Shown one piece after another: positions 24,422-33,727 of a stretch of 64,000 bases of DNA. The translations under genes and the position numbers were made by a program. The stretch covers positions 124,001 through 188,000 of the forward strand of contig CAZWLY010000003.1 of the NCBI GenBank assembly GCA_964634465.1. Direction: 5' to 3'. The stretch's first letter is position 1. Each line of letters begins with the position of its first letter. This DNA comes from CAZWLY01 sp964634465. Its GTDB lineage: Bacteria > Desulfobacterota > Desulfarculia > G963662305. The notes under the pieces are model-generated. The model did not search any database and was not told where the DNA came from. It saw nothing but the letters and a program-made list of their open reading frames with translations.

Positions 24422-26371
24422 ATGTCTTTGGGGTGGTCCAGGTTATCGTTGCGGGCACGAATCTTAACCGGCTTTTCCGGCCTGCTGGTTCTCTTCGTCA
24501 TCGGCGGTCTGGTGGCCTGGTATGGTCTCGATATAATCTCCCAGGCAACTCAGCAGGAGCGGCAGTTGGCTGCCTTGTCTCAGCAAGTCTCCGCGGTCAA
24601 CCTCTTGGCCCGGGATTTCCGGATTTTCAAAAACGAAAAGATTCCGGAGCGCTTCGCCCAGAGCGTGGCCGAGCTGAAGTCGGCCGCCGAAACCTTTGCC
24701 GAATCACTCGCCAACGAGCAGCGACGGGCCGAGGTCAAGACCGTGGTCGAGACGGCAAGCGAATTTGCGGTCTTGTTCGACAAGGTCGTTGCGAACCAGA
24801 AGCAGCGCAGGCAATTGGCCCGACAGATCCAGAAGCTGGCCGACAACTTCGTCGAGGTGGTCGACAAGGCCTTCCGGGAGCCGATCGCCCAGCGCCAGTC
24901 CATGGCCGTCATCGAAAACGAGCAGCTTTCGGCCACGGTGATCGAGGTTCTGGCTCTGAGCAACCGCATCAGCGAGATATTCAAGGGCGGGCAGGCGGCC
25001 TGGAGCGCCTTCCTGCTCTACCAGGACAAAGAGGACAAGGACGAGGCCGAAAGACTGGGCCAGGCGTTCCAGAAGACCATCACCGACCTGCGCCGCATGG
25101 CCGGCGTCATGGAGTCCGAGGAAAAACGGCAGGACATCGTGCCCAACGTCGAACGGCTGGCCGGCATGTTCGCCGATTACCTCAGCCTGATGAACGAGAT
25201 GGTCGCCCTCCGAGAAGAGGACGACCGGCTCACGACCCAAATGGGACAGACCGGCCAGGCGGCCGAAGACAAGGCCGCCCAGATTTCGGCCCAGGTCCGA
25301 GAGGATCTGGAAGCGGCTGAAAGGCGGATCACGCTGGTGGTCGTGGTCCTGTTCGGCGGGGCGGTCGTCCTGGGCTTCATCCTGGCCTGGCTGATCGCCC
25401 GCTCCATCGCCCGGCCGCTCAAGAGAACCATCGCCGGGTTGACCTCGGGCGCCGATCAAGTCGCCCTGGCCTCGAGAAGCGTATCGACATCCTCCACCCA
25501 GTTGGCCGAAGCCTCCTCCGAGCAGGCCGCCTCTTTGGAAGAGACCTCGTCGTCGCTGGAGGAGATGGCGGCGATGATCAAGGCCAACGCCGACAACGCC
25601 ACCCAGGCCAACTCGCTGATGAAAGAGACCGGTTCGACGATGAGCATGGCCGGCGAGGCCATGGACGAGATGGCCAAATCGATGGCCCAGATCGCCGAGG
25701 CCGGAACCGAAATCTCCAAGATCATCAAGTCGATCGACGAGATCGCCTTCCAGACCAACCTCCTCGCCTTGAACGCCGCCGTGGAGGCGGCCCGGGCCGG
25801 CGAGGCGGGCATGGGCTTCGCCGTGGTCGCCGACGAGGTCCGCAACCTGGCCCAACGCGCCGCCGAGGCTTCCAAGAACACCCAGGTGCTCATCGAAGAC
25901 ACGGTCCGGCGGATCAACCAGGGCGCCGAACTGGTGGCCAAGACCCAGAGCGGCTTCAGCGAAGTGACCGAATCGACCCAGAAGATGGCCGTCTTGATCA
26001 GCGAGATCGCGGCCGCCTCGAACGAGCAGGCCCAGGGAATCGACCAGCTCAACGCGGCGGTGACCCAGATGGACCGGGTGGTCCAGCAAAACGCGGCCAA
26101 CGCCGAAGAGAGCGCCTCGGCCGCCGCCCAGATGGACGCCCAGGCGGCGGTGATGAAGAATCTGGTCGGGGACCTGGTCACCCTGGTCGACGGCGGGCGG
26201 GCCACCCTGAACGCCGTCCCTCCGGCGGAAAAAACCGATGTGACGTCTCAAACGCCCAAGCTGATCGGCCCCGCCGGCCAGGAGACGCCTCCCGTCGAAA
26301 AAGCCGAAGGGGAGGTCCAACCGGAGCAGGTCATCCCCTTCGACGAGGACGAGGATTTGGCCGAGTTTTAA
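24422..26371 (+). CDS. Methyl-accepting chemotaxis protein with HBM-like sensor
   Basis: 649 aa. TM1 is at ~15-37. An all-helical periplasmic region (~38-300) resembles the helical bimodular (HBM) sensor. TM2 is at ~303-325, followed by a short HAMP-like segment and the cytoplasmic coiled coil. The signalling tip IDEIAFQTNLLALNAAVEAA and GMGFAVVADEVRNLAQRAAE lie near residues 436-480. The C-terminus is acidic (PFDEDEDLAEF) and lacks an obvious CheR/CheB pentapeptide. It is transcribed after the soluble Cache protein. Confidence 0.93.
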   Translation: MSLGWSRLSLRARILTGFSGLLVLFVIGGLVAWYGLDIISQATQQERQLAALSQQVSAVNLLARDFRIFKNEKIPERFAQSVAELKSAAETFAESLANEQRRAEVKTVVETASEFAVLFDKVVANQKQRRQLARQIQKLADNFVEVVDKAFREPIAQRQSMAVIENEQLSATVIEVLALSNRISEIFKGGQAAWSAFLLYQDKEDKDEAERLGQAFQKTITDLRRMAGVMESEEKRQDIVPNVERLAGMFADYLSLMNEMVALREEDDRLTTQMGQTGQAAEDKAAQISAQVREDLEAAERRITLVVVVLFGGAVVLGFILAWLIARSIARPLKRTIAGLTSGADQVALASRSVSTSSTQLAEASSEQAASLEETSSSLEEMAAMIKANADNATQANSLMKETGSTMSMAGEAMDEMAKSMAQIAEAGTEISKIIKSIDEIAFQTNLLALNAAVEAARAGEAGMGFAVVADEVRNLAQRAAEASKNTQVLIEDTVRRINQGAELVAKTQSGFSEVTESTQKMAVLISEIAAASNEQAQGIDQLNAAVTQMDRVVQQNAANAEESASAAAQMDAQAAVMKNLVGDLVTLVDGGRATLNAVPPAEKTDVTSQTPKLIGPAGQETPPVEKAEGEVQPEQVIPFDEDEDLAEF

Positions 26372-26411
26372 GCTCCATCGAGGAACCGGGGCGGTTTCAC
26401 CCGCCCAAGAC

Positions 26412-26443
26412 AGGGTCGGCCGGGAAGCGATCCCGCCGGCCCT
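26412..26443 (+). terminator. Hairpin between convergent MCP and usp genes
   Basis: AGGGTCGGCCGGGA (26412-26425) pairs with TCCCGCCGGCCCT (26431-26443), with one bulge and one G-U pair around a 5-base loop. A short TTT follows. Its position between convergent stops suggests termination for the MCP and perhaps for both strands. Confidence 0.5.
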
Positions 26444-26500
26444 TTCCCTGTCCGCCCTCGATCATCCCCTCGATTGCGCGCGATCGCCTCCGTGGCGGTC

Positions 26501-26953
26501 CTAGCCGCCGGCCTCGGCCAGGTAGGGGTTGACCGTCAGCACCGGCGCCGGTGAACGCCTGACCACCCGAAGGGCCACCGAGCCCAGCACGATCCGGTCG
26601 ATGCCCTTGCGGCCGTGGGTGCCGAGGATGACCATCGACACCTTCTGCTCGGCGACGTAGCGCACGATCTCCTCCACGGTATCGCCGACCAGGATGACCC
26701 GCTTGGAGTCGGGCAGGTGGCGGTCGCAAAACTCATTCAACCGCTCCCCGGCCTCGGCGATCAACTGGTCCTCGGTCTTGATCACGCTCTGGTCGAGGTA
26801 GTAGGCCGAGAGGTGATACTCGGGCTTTTCGATGACGTGGACTACGTCCAACTCCGCCCCCAGGGCCCTGGTCATCTCGACGACGAAGGGGGCTATTTTT
26901 TCGGAAATATCGGTCAATTCAACCGGGTATACCAACTTCTTGAATCGAGTCAT
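26501..26953 (-). CDS. Universal stress protein (UspA family)
   Basis: A 150-aa Usp domain that differs from the one near the left edge. It starts MTRFKKLVYPVELTDIS and ends with the ATP-binding pattern GTHGRKGIDRIVLGSVALRV and APVLTVNPY. AAGGAGG lies 5 bases before the ATG at 26951-26953; the longer frame to 27067 is not preceded by a ribosome site. It is convergent with the MCP gene and has no operon partner. Confidence 0.85.
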   Translation of the reverse strand: MTRFKKLVYPVELTDISEKIAPFVVEMTRALGAELDVVHVIEKPEYHLSAYYLDQSVIKTEDQLIAEAGERLNEFCDRHLPDSKRVILVGDTVEEIVRYVAEQKVSMVILGTHGRKGIDRIVLGSVALRVVRRSPAPVLTVNPYLAEAGG

Positions 26954-27215
26954 GACTGCCTCCTTGGGGCCTTTGGCCCGTGAAGGTTGCTCTATCATCT
27001 CCGCGCCGGCGACGGCCCGCCGCCACGAGCCCCCACCGGCCGGGATGGCGTCGGCGCGATCCTTCAACCGACGAGCCGCCCTCTCGCCGCCCCGCCGGCC
27101 GTCAATGACTCGGTTCTCGACCAGTCTTTTGATTCTGCTTATATTTTACCCGCCCCGACCAAGCCGCCGCAATTCGCTTGCCCGATCTCCCAGTGAGTGA
27201 TAATCAGTCCGACTT

Positions 27216-28532
27216 ATGGACATCGGGCCAAGCAGACTGACCGTCTGGCGGATATTCGTCTTTTGGGCCCCGCTGTCGGCCACCTGGCTGATGATGTCGC
27301 TGGAAGGGCCGTTTCTGAGCGCCATCATCGCCCGGATGGCCGCGCCCAAGTTCAATCTGGCCGCCTACGGCGTCGCCTTCTCCCTGGCCCTGTTGGTCGA
27401 GGCGCCGATCATCATGATCATGTCGGCCTCGACCGCCCTGGTTCGAGACAAGGGTTCGCTCCTCAAAATGAGGCGCTTCACCTACGGCTTGAACGCCGTC
27501 ATCACCGCCGTCATGGTGATGGTGATCATCCCGCCGGTCTTCGAGTTCATCGCCCGAACCCTCATCGGCCTGCCGGAAAACGTGGCCCGGTTGACCCACG
27601 TCGCCTGCATCCTCCTGATCCCCTGGCCGGGGGCGATCGGCTACCGGCGACTCTACCAGGGCGTCTTGATCCGCCACGACAAAACCCGCTACGTGGCCTA
27701 CGGGACGGTGATCAGGCTGCTTGGCATGGCCGCCGCCGCCCTCGTCCTCTACCGCTTCGATCTGCCGGGGGCTCATGTCGGCGCGGCGGCGCTGTCGGCG
27801 GGGGTGATCATGGAGGCGGCGGCCAGCCGGCTCATGGCCGTCGGCGTGCTCAAGCGGCTGGCGACCGGGCCCGATCCGGACCGCTTCGACACACCTCTCG
27901 GCTACGGCGACATCGCCCGTTTCTACCTGCCGCTGGCCCTGACCACCATCCTCGCCCTGGGAGTAAGGCCGATGGTCACCTTTCTGGTCGGCCAGAGCCG
28001 AATGGCCATCGAGTCCCTGGCCGTGCTGCCGGTCGTCCACGCCTTGGTGTTCATCTTCATGAGTTTCGGTTTCTCGTTCCACGAGGCGGCCGTGGCCCTG
28101 ATCGGCGATAAAAACGTCAACTACCGTCCCCTCAGGGACTTCGCCATCGGCCTGGGACTCATCACCACCGCCGTCCTGGTGATCATCGGCTTCACTCCAG
28201 TCTCGGTGCTGTGGTTCCACCACCTCTCCGGCCTGAGCCTGGAGCTGACCGAACTGGCCAAGCTGCCGATCAAGATCGCCGCCCCGGCCCCGGCGGTAGC
28301 GGCGTTCATCTTCTTCCAGCGGGCGATTCTGATTAACGCCCGGCGGACCAAGCCGATCACCTGGGCGACGGTAGTCGAGGTGACGACCATCCTGGCGACG
28401 CTTCTGATCGGCATCCACTGGGTGGACGCCATCGGGGCCAACGCCGCCTCGGCGTCCCTGATGCTGGGCAGCATCGGGGCCTGCGCCTATCTCTTTCGAC
28501 CCTTCAGGCGGGCGCTGGCCGAGACGAGCTGA
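27216..28532 (+). CDS. MOP/MATE-like multi-spanning membrane transporter
   Basis: 438 aa with about 11-12 hydrophobic helices. The N-terminal block (WAPLSATWLMMSLEGPFLSA, then EAPIIMIMSASTALVRD) and the internal repeat-like layout suggest the MOP flippase superfamily, possibly the bacterial relatives of ANKH pyrophosphate/citrate exporters and not drug-exporting MATE proteins. No lipid or polysaccharide genes are nearby to hint at a substrate. The start lacks a good ribosome site, so it could be off by a few codons. Confidence 0.6.
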   Translation: MDIGPSRLTVWRIFVFWAPLSATWLMMSLEGPFLSAIIARMAAPKFNLAAYGVAFSLALLVEAPIIMIMSASTALVRDKGSLLKMRRFTYGLNAVITAVMVMVIIPPVFEFIARTLIGLPENVARLTHVACILLIPWPGAIGYRRLYQGVLIRHDKTRYVAYGTVIRLLGMAAAALVLYRFDLPGAHVGAAALSAGVIMEAAASRLMAVGVLKRLATGPDPDRFDTPLGYGDIARFYLPLALTTILALGVRPMVTFLVGQSRMAIESLAVLPVVHALVFIFMSFGFSFHEAAVALIGDKNVNYRPLRDFAIGLGLITTAVLVIIGFTPVSVLWFHHLSGLSLELTELAKLPIKIAAPAPAVAAFIFFQRAILINARRTKPITWATVVEVTTILATLLIGIHWVDAIGANAASASLMLGSIGACAYLFRPFRRALAETS

Positions 28533-28734
28533 CCGCGGCGTCTCGACAGGTCGTCCAGAAGCAGTCCCAGATTGCCGGATACGAGGCCGCCGGGCGGCCC
28601 AAAACCGGTTTGTCCTTTCCGGATCGCCTCTCAGCCGCTATCATCAGAGGGGAGTTGACCGTCTCGATGCGGGTCGCCGCCTCGATCGGCGACAGCCCGC
28701 CCCGCCAACCCAGAAGAGTCATAGAGCGGTCGTC

Positions 28735-30702
28735 ATGCGCTGGAAATTGATCCTCGGCCTTGCTTTGGCGTTCATCGTCGTCGCCGCGGCCGTCGTCTAC
28801 GCCCTCCTCGCCGGTTACGACCTCAACGCTCTCAAGCCCGAAATCGCCGAGGAGGTCAAGGCGGCCACCGGCCGCGAGGTCGCCCTGGACGGCGACATCG
28901 AATTGAAGATCGGCCTGACCCCGACCCTTATCCTTAAGGACGCCCGCCTGCTCGGCCCCAGGGGCCGGCCCGATCTGGCCAAGGTTCGCCGCCTCGAACT
29001 GGAGGTCGCCCTTTGGCCGCTCATCGGCGGCGAGATCGAGGTCAAGCGGCTTGTCGTCATCGAACCCGAAATCACCCTGACCACCGACAAGAGCGGTCGG
29101 TCCAACTTCGAGTTCGAGGCCCCGCCCGGCGAAAGGAAACCGGATAAAGAGCCCCCTCCGCCCGGGTTCACCTTGGGCCGCCTCCTGATCAAGAAGGGGC
29201 GGTTGGTGATAAAAAACGACCGGACCGGCCGGACCCAAACCCTCAGTCTGGACACCCTGGCCGCCTCGTCCCAGGGTGACGAGGCGCCGCTGAAGATCGA
29301 GCTGGAAGGCCGGATAAACGGCCGAACCTTCACCGCGACCGGCCGGGTCGGCCCTCCGGCGGCGCTTTTCGACCCCGCCCGGCCCTGGCCGATCGATCTC
29401 TCGGGCCGGATATTCGGGCTCGATTTCAAAATCCGGGGCGCGGTGGAAAACGTCCAGCCAGGTGAAGGTCGAACCACCGCGAACGCCTACCTGATTCCCG
29501 ATCTCGTCCTCTCCCTGGGCGGCGACCGGATAGCCGGCCAGGTGACCATCGAGCCGGGCGATGACAGACCCCGGCTGACGGCCAGGCTGACCTCGAAGCG
29601 GCTCGACCTCAGGCCCCTCCTGGCCAGGCTCGAGCAGGGCCGAAAGACTCCCCCAGGCAGGGCCAAGAAAAAGCGACTGTTTTCAAAAAAACGACTCGAC
29701 CTGGGCGGTCTTGAGACCCTCGACGCCGACGTTCGGCTGGCCGTCGGCCGGGTTTTGCTGCCCAAGCTGGCCCTGGCCGACCTCGAAACCAGAATCAGGC
29801 TCGACTCGGGTCGGCTGGCCGTCGAGCCGCTGACCTGCCGCATCGGCGGCGGCAAGCTCGACGGCCGACTGGAAATGAGGACGAGGGACGAGGCGGTCGA
29901 GGCGGCGCTGACCCTCAAGATCGCCAAGCTCGATCTAGGCCGGATGTTCGAAGAACTGGATATCGACCAGCGCCTGACCGGCCGAATCGACCTCGATCTC
30001 GACCTCAAGGGCCGGGGGGCGTCGGCGGCCGGGTTGATGGCCGGCCTCGACGGCAGGGCGGCGGCGGTCATGGGCCGGGGCCTAATCGACAACAACTACC
30101 TCGACCTCCTCGGCGGCGACCTGGCCTCCGGCGTCTTCAGGCTGCTGTCCCCCAACCGGGAAGACGGCCGCACCCAGATCAACTGCTTCGTCGCCCGCTT
30201 CGACGTCGAGGACGGGCTGGCCAGATCCAGGGTCCTGGTCTTCGACACCAACCAGATGACCGTGGTCGGCGACGGCACCGTCAACCTCAAGACAGAGGCG
30301 CTCGATGTGTCGCTCAAACCGGCGCCCAAGAAAGGTGTGGGCGCAGCCGGCCGGGCCAGGATCAGCTTGAGCCTGGGCGAGCTGGCCAAGCCGTTCAAGT
30401 TGGGCGGCGCCCTGGCCGAGCCGCGACTGGCCGTCGACCCCGAGGCGAGCGCCCTGGCCGTGGGCAAGGCCGTCGGCGGCGTGGCCCTGTTCGGGCCGGT
30501 CGGCCTCGTCGCCGCCCTGGTCAGCCGCAGCGGCGAGGAGAACCCCTGCCTGGCCGCGCTAAAGGCGATCAAGCTCGGCCCCAAGGACTCCGGCGGCGAG
30601 AAGACCGACCTCAAAACCGATCGGCCAGCCGAAAGAAAGGGCCTTATCGACGAGGCCAAAGAGGAAATCGGCGGCGCTCTCAAGAAGCTCTTCGGCGATT
30701 GA
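28735..30702 (+). CDS. AsmA family protein
   Basis: 655 aa. One N-terminal membrane helix (LILGLALAFIVVAAAVVYAL) is followed by a large periplasmic AsmA-type beta-rich region. Family features are YDLNALKPEIAEEVKAATGR at the start, LWPLIGGEIEVKRLVVIEPE, and the C-terminal AsmA_2-like section (GRIDLDLDLKGRGASAAGLM, GRGLIDNNYLDLLGGDLASG). AsmA-like proteins help lipid transport to or assembly of the outer membrane. The residues after 630 are charged and probably disordered. It follows the MOP-like gene after 200 bases with nothing recognisable. Confidence 0.85.
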   Translation: MRWKLILGLALAFIVVAAAVVYALLAGYDLNALKPEIAEEVKAATGREVALDGDIELKIGLTPTLILKDARLLGPRGRPDLAKVRRLELEVALWPLIGGEIEVKRLVVIEPEITLTTDKSGRSNFEFEAPPGERKPDKEPPPPGFTLGRLLIKKGRLVIKNDRTGRTQTLSLDTLAASSQGDEAPLKIELEGRINGRTFTATGRVGPPAALFDPARPWPIDLSGRIFGLDFKIRGAVENVQPGEGRTTANAYLIPDLVLSLGGDRIAGQVTIEPGDDRPRLTARLTSKRLDLRPLLARLEQGRKTPPGRAKKKRLFSKKRLDLGGLETLDADVRLAVGRVLLPKLALADLETRIRLDSGRLAVEPLTCRIGGGKLDGRLEMRTRDEAVEAALTLKIAKLDLGRMFEELDIDQRLTGRIDLDLDLKGRGASAAGLMAGLDGRAAAVMGRGLIDNNYLDLLGGDLASGVFRLLSPNREDGRTQINCFVARFDVEDGLARSRVLVFDTNQMTVVGDGTVNLKTEALDVSLKPAPKKGVGAAGRARISLSLGELAKPFKLGGALAEPRLAVDPEASALAVGKAVGGVALFGPVGLVAALVSRSGEENPCLAALKAIKLGPKDSGGEKTDLKTDRPAERKGLIDEAKEEIGGALKKLFGD

Positions 30703-31065
30703 TCTGGCGGCCCTTATTTGGCCGTTCTCGTCATTTCTCCAATTGGAAGACTTTGACGAAGATCAAACCGGAATGAGATGGGTAAAGGTGAGTCGGCAAG
30801 GGCGGGGTTCAATTCGGAGTGAATCTTTTCGAGATTCCGGCAGGCCGTAACGCGCCTGCGGAGCCTCTCCCGTTTGGCGGGACAAAGGGGGGTGATCGAG
30901 CCTGGGGTCGTCCGTGGCGAAGGAGAGTGAAGCGTCCGTCTTCAAACCGATGATCGGGCCTCGCTCCCGCCTTTCCGACTTGCCAGCCTTTCGGTCTTGG
31001 CGCATGATAGGGGCGAGTTTCTTCTATCCCCGCAATCGACAGACGATCGAAACCGGACAAAAACC
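30703..31065. other. Intergenic region before the C69 peptidase gene
   Basis: 363 bp without a credible gene. A segment around 30868-30900 (CTCTCCCG...GGCGGGACAAAGGGGGG) resembles one near 55290-55315, so it may be a small dispersed repeat. No clear promoter or RNA structure was recognised. Confidence 0.4.
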
Positions 31066-32394
31066 ATGTGTGACACCTTGGTCGCCCTGGGCGACGCTAC
31101 GGCCGACGGCTCGGTCGTTTTCGCCAAGAACAGCGATCGCGAGCCCAACGAGGCCCATCACCTGGTCATCATCCCGGCCGCCGACCACCGGCCGGGAAGC
31201 ACGGTCCGCTGCACCTATCTCGAACTTCCCCAGGTCGAGGCCACCCATGCCGTGCTGTTGGCCAAGCCGTTTTGGATCTGGGGGGCGGAGATGGGGGCCA
31301 ACGAGCACGGCCTTGTAATCGGCAACGAGGCGGTGTTCACCAAGGTCCCCTACGACAAAGGGCCGGGGTTGACCGGGATGGACCTCCTTCGTCTGGCCTT
31401 GGAGCGGGCCGACTCGGCCCGAGACGGGCTCAAGGTCATCACCGGGCTCATCGAGACCTACGGCCAGGGCGGCGGCTGCGGCTTCACTCGTAAACTCTAC
31501 TACCACAACAGCTTCATCCTGGCCGACCACGCCGAGGCCTGGGTGCTGGAGACGGCCGGCCGCCACTGGGCGGCCAAGCGGGTCGAGACCGCGGCCAGCA
31601 TCAGCAACGCCCTCACCATCGACCGGGACTGGGATTTGGCTTCGGCCGAGTTGGCCGATTACGCCGTTGACCAGGGCTGGTGCAAATCGAGAGAGGACTT
31701 TTCCTTTGCCCGGTGCTATTCGGACTTCCTGTTCACCAAGTTCTCCGCCGCCCGACACCGCCGGAGCCGGACCGCCGAGCTCCTGGCGGCGGCCAAAGGC
31801 AGGATCGATCCGGCGACGGCGATGTCCATTCTGCGCGATCACGGCCCCGCCGCCGGGGTGAAGTGGACGCCGGGGCCGGGGCTCCTCGGGGCCGAGGTGT
31901 GCATGCACGCCGGGTTCGGGCCGGTCAGGATCAGCCAGACGACGGGCTCGATGGTCAGCCACCTGAAAGACGGGCTGGCCACCCACTGGCTGACCGGAAC
32001 CGCCGCGCCGTGCACGTCCATCTTCAAACCGGTCTGGCTGGATTCGGGCCTGCCCGATTTGGGCCCCGAGCCGAAAGGCGAGTACGACGAGACGGCGCTT
32101 TGGTGGCGGCACGAGTCGCTGCACCGGGCGGTGTTGCACGATTATTCGGTCAACTTGCCGCTTTACAAGGACGAGCGGGACGCCCTGGAGGAGACCTTCC
32201 TCCGCCGGGCGGCCGAAGCGGCGGGGGGCACGGTCAGGGAGCGGGCCGAGCTGACCGCCCGCTGTTTCGCCCGGGCCGACGAGGCGCTCACAGAGTGGAC
32301 CGAGCGGGTTTCAACGGCCAAGAGCGACCGGCGGCCCTGGCTCTACAGGCTGGCCTGGCGGGGGTTCAACCGCCGAGCCAAGATGCCGGGATAG
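31066..32394 (+). CDS. Secernin-like C69 family dipeptidase/Ntn hydrolase
   Basis: 442 aa. It begins MCDTLVALGDATADGSVVFA, so removal of Met exposes Cys2, the N-terminal nucleophile of C69 hydrolases; the KNSDREPNEAHHL motif follows. This is the secernin-like branch, with EGAxMGANEHGLVIGNEAVF-type residues near 80-100. The longer frame from 30997 would bury the Cys, so the ATG at 31066 is preferred despite a weak ribosome site. It probably cleaves dipeptides or amides. An aminotransferase and a DUF6206-like gene follow at once. Confidence 0.85.
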   Translation: MCDTLVALGDATADGSVVFAKNSDREPNEAHHLVIIPAADHRPGSTVRCTYLELPQVEATHAVLLAKPFWIWGAEMGANEHGLVIGNEAVFTKVPYDKGPGLTGMDLLRLALERADSARDGLKVITGLIETYGQGGGCGFTRKLYYHNSFILADHAEAWVLETAGRHWAAKRVETAASISNALTIDRDWDLASAELADYAVDQGWCKSREDFSFARCYSDFLFTKFSAARHRRSRTAELLAAAKGRIDPATAMSILRDHGPAAGVKWTPGPGLLGAEVCMHAGFGPVRISQTTGSMVSHLKDGLATHWLTGTAAPCTSIFKPVWLDSGLPDLGPEPKGEYDETALWWRHESLHRAVLHDYSVNLPLYKDERDALEETFLRRAAEAAGGTVRERAELTARCFARADEALTEWTERVSTAKSDRRPWLYRLAWRGFNRRAKMPG

Positions 32395-32444
32395 CCGGAA
32401 CTCGGCCGGGTCATTTCTCAAGATCGATATTCCAGGGAGGTGTG

Positions 32445-33710
32445 ATGGGCTCTGGTGTTTCGCTTCAGGACAGACAAGCCGTCATCGACTCTTTCGCCGG
32501 CCACGTCTCGCCCGGCAAGGTCGAGTTCTTCCGCCAAAGCGGCATCGACTTCGTCTTCGGCGAACGTAAGGGAGCGTTCGTCTGGGACCTGGACGGCTCC
32601 CGCCGGCTCATCGACTGCCACGTCAACGGCGGGGTGTTCAACCTGGGCCACCGTAACCCGGAGTTGATCGAGACGCTTCGCCAAGCCCTGGAGAAGTGGG
32701 ACATCGGCAACCACCACTTCATCAGCGAGCCGCGGGCCCGACTGGCCCGGCGGTTGGCCGAGCTGGCGCCGGGAAACCTGCGGCACACCGTCTTCGCCGT
32801 CGGCGGCGGCGAAGCGGTCGATCTGGGGATCAAGGTCGCCCGCCGGGCCACCGGCCGCCGGCGGATCGTCTCGGCCAAGGGCGGCTTCCACGGCCACACC
32901 GGCTTGGCCCTGGCCGCGGGAGACGCCAAGTACTCGGCTCCGTTCCTGTCCCAGTCCGAGGACTTCGTCCAGGTCCCGTTCAATGACCTGGCCGCCTTGG
33001 CCTCGGCGGTGGACGAGACGACGGCGGCCGTCATCCTGGAGCCCATCCCGGCCACCCTGGGCATGCCCCTGCCCGACGGCGATTACCTCCCCCAAGTCGC
33101 CGAGCTGTGCCGGGCCAAGGGGACGGTTCTGATCGCCGACGAGATCCAGACCGGGCTGGGCCGGACCGGACGAGTCTGGTGTTCACAACACTACAACCTC
33201 GAACCCGATATCCTGATTACAGGCAAAGGGCTCTCCGGCGGTCTCTACCCCATGGCCGCCACTCTCATCACCCCCGAATTGGAGGCCGTCTTCCATGAGG
33301 ACCCGTTCATCCACATCTCCACCTTCGGCGGAGCCGAGGTCGGTTGCGCCGTGGCCGACAGGGTGCTCGATTTGACCGCCTCCGAGGGCTTTCTGGCCAA
33401 CGTCGAGTCCGTGGCCGGCGTGTTCGAGTCCGGTCTGGCCTCATTGGCCGAGCGGGCCGGGCCGTTCATGACCGGCTTCCGCCAGAAGGGTTTGATGATC
33501 GCCCTCCAGACGGCCGACCCGAAACTGGGCCCGCTGATGTCCAGGGCCTGCTTCGAGGCCGGCCTCCTGTGCGTCTTCGCCGGCAACGACCCCTCGGCGG
33601 TCCAGTTCCTGCCGCCGTTGATCATCGACGCCGCCTTGGCCGAGGAGATTCTCGAACGGCTGGGCCGGGCAATCGAGATCGCGGCCCAACTGGCCGACCG
33701 GTTGGGCTGA
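32445..33710 (+). CDS. Class III PLP-dependent aminotransferase
   Basis: 421 aa, fold type I, of the acetylornithine/GABA aminotransferase family. The motifs are VLIADEIQTGLGRTGR (Asp binding the pyridine nitrogen) and DILITGKGLSGGLYPMAA (Lys forming the Schiff base, ~residue 261). IDCHVNGGVFNLGHRNPEL is the glycine-rich N-terminal region. GGGAGG lies 5-6 bases before the ATG at 32445; the long upstream frame is the shadow of the C69 gene. The amino donor cannot be told from sequence. Confidence 0.88.
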   Translation: MGSGVSLQDRQAVIDSFAGHVSPGKVEFFRQSGIDFVFGERKGAFVWDLDGSRRLIDCHVNGGVFNLGHRNPELIETLRQALEKWDIGNHHFISEPRARLARRLAELAPGNLRHTVFAVGGGEAVDLGIKVARRATGRRRIVSAKGGFHGHTGLALAAGDAKYSAPFLSQSEDFVQVPFNDLAALASAVDETTAAVILEPIPATLGMPLPDGDYLPQVAELCRAKGTVLIADEIQTGLGRTGRVWCSQHYNLEPDILITGKGLSGGLYPMAATLITPELEAVFHEDPFIHISTFGGAEVGCAVADRVLDLTASEGFLANVESVAGVFESGLASLAERAGPFMTGFRQKGLMIALQTADPKLGPLMSRACFEAGLLCVFAGNDPSAVQFLPPLIIDAALAEEILERLGRAIEIAAQLADRLG

Positions 33711-33727
33711 CCGGGAGGATCAGCGCC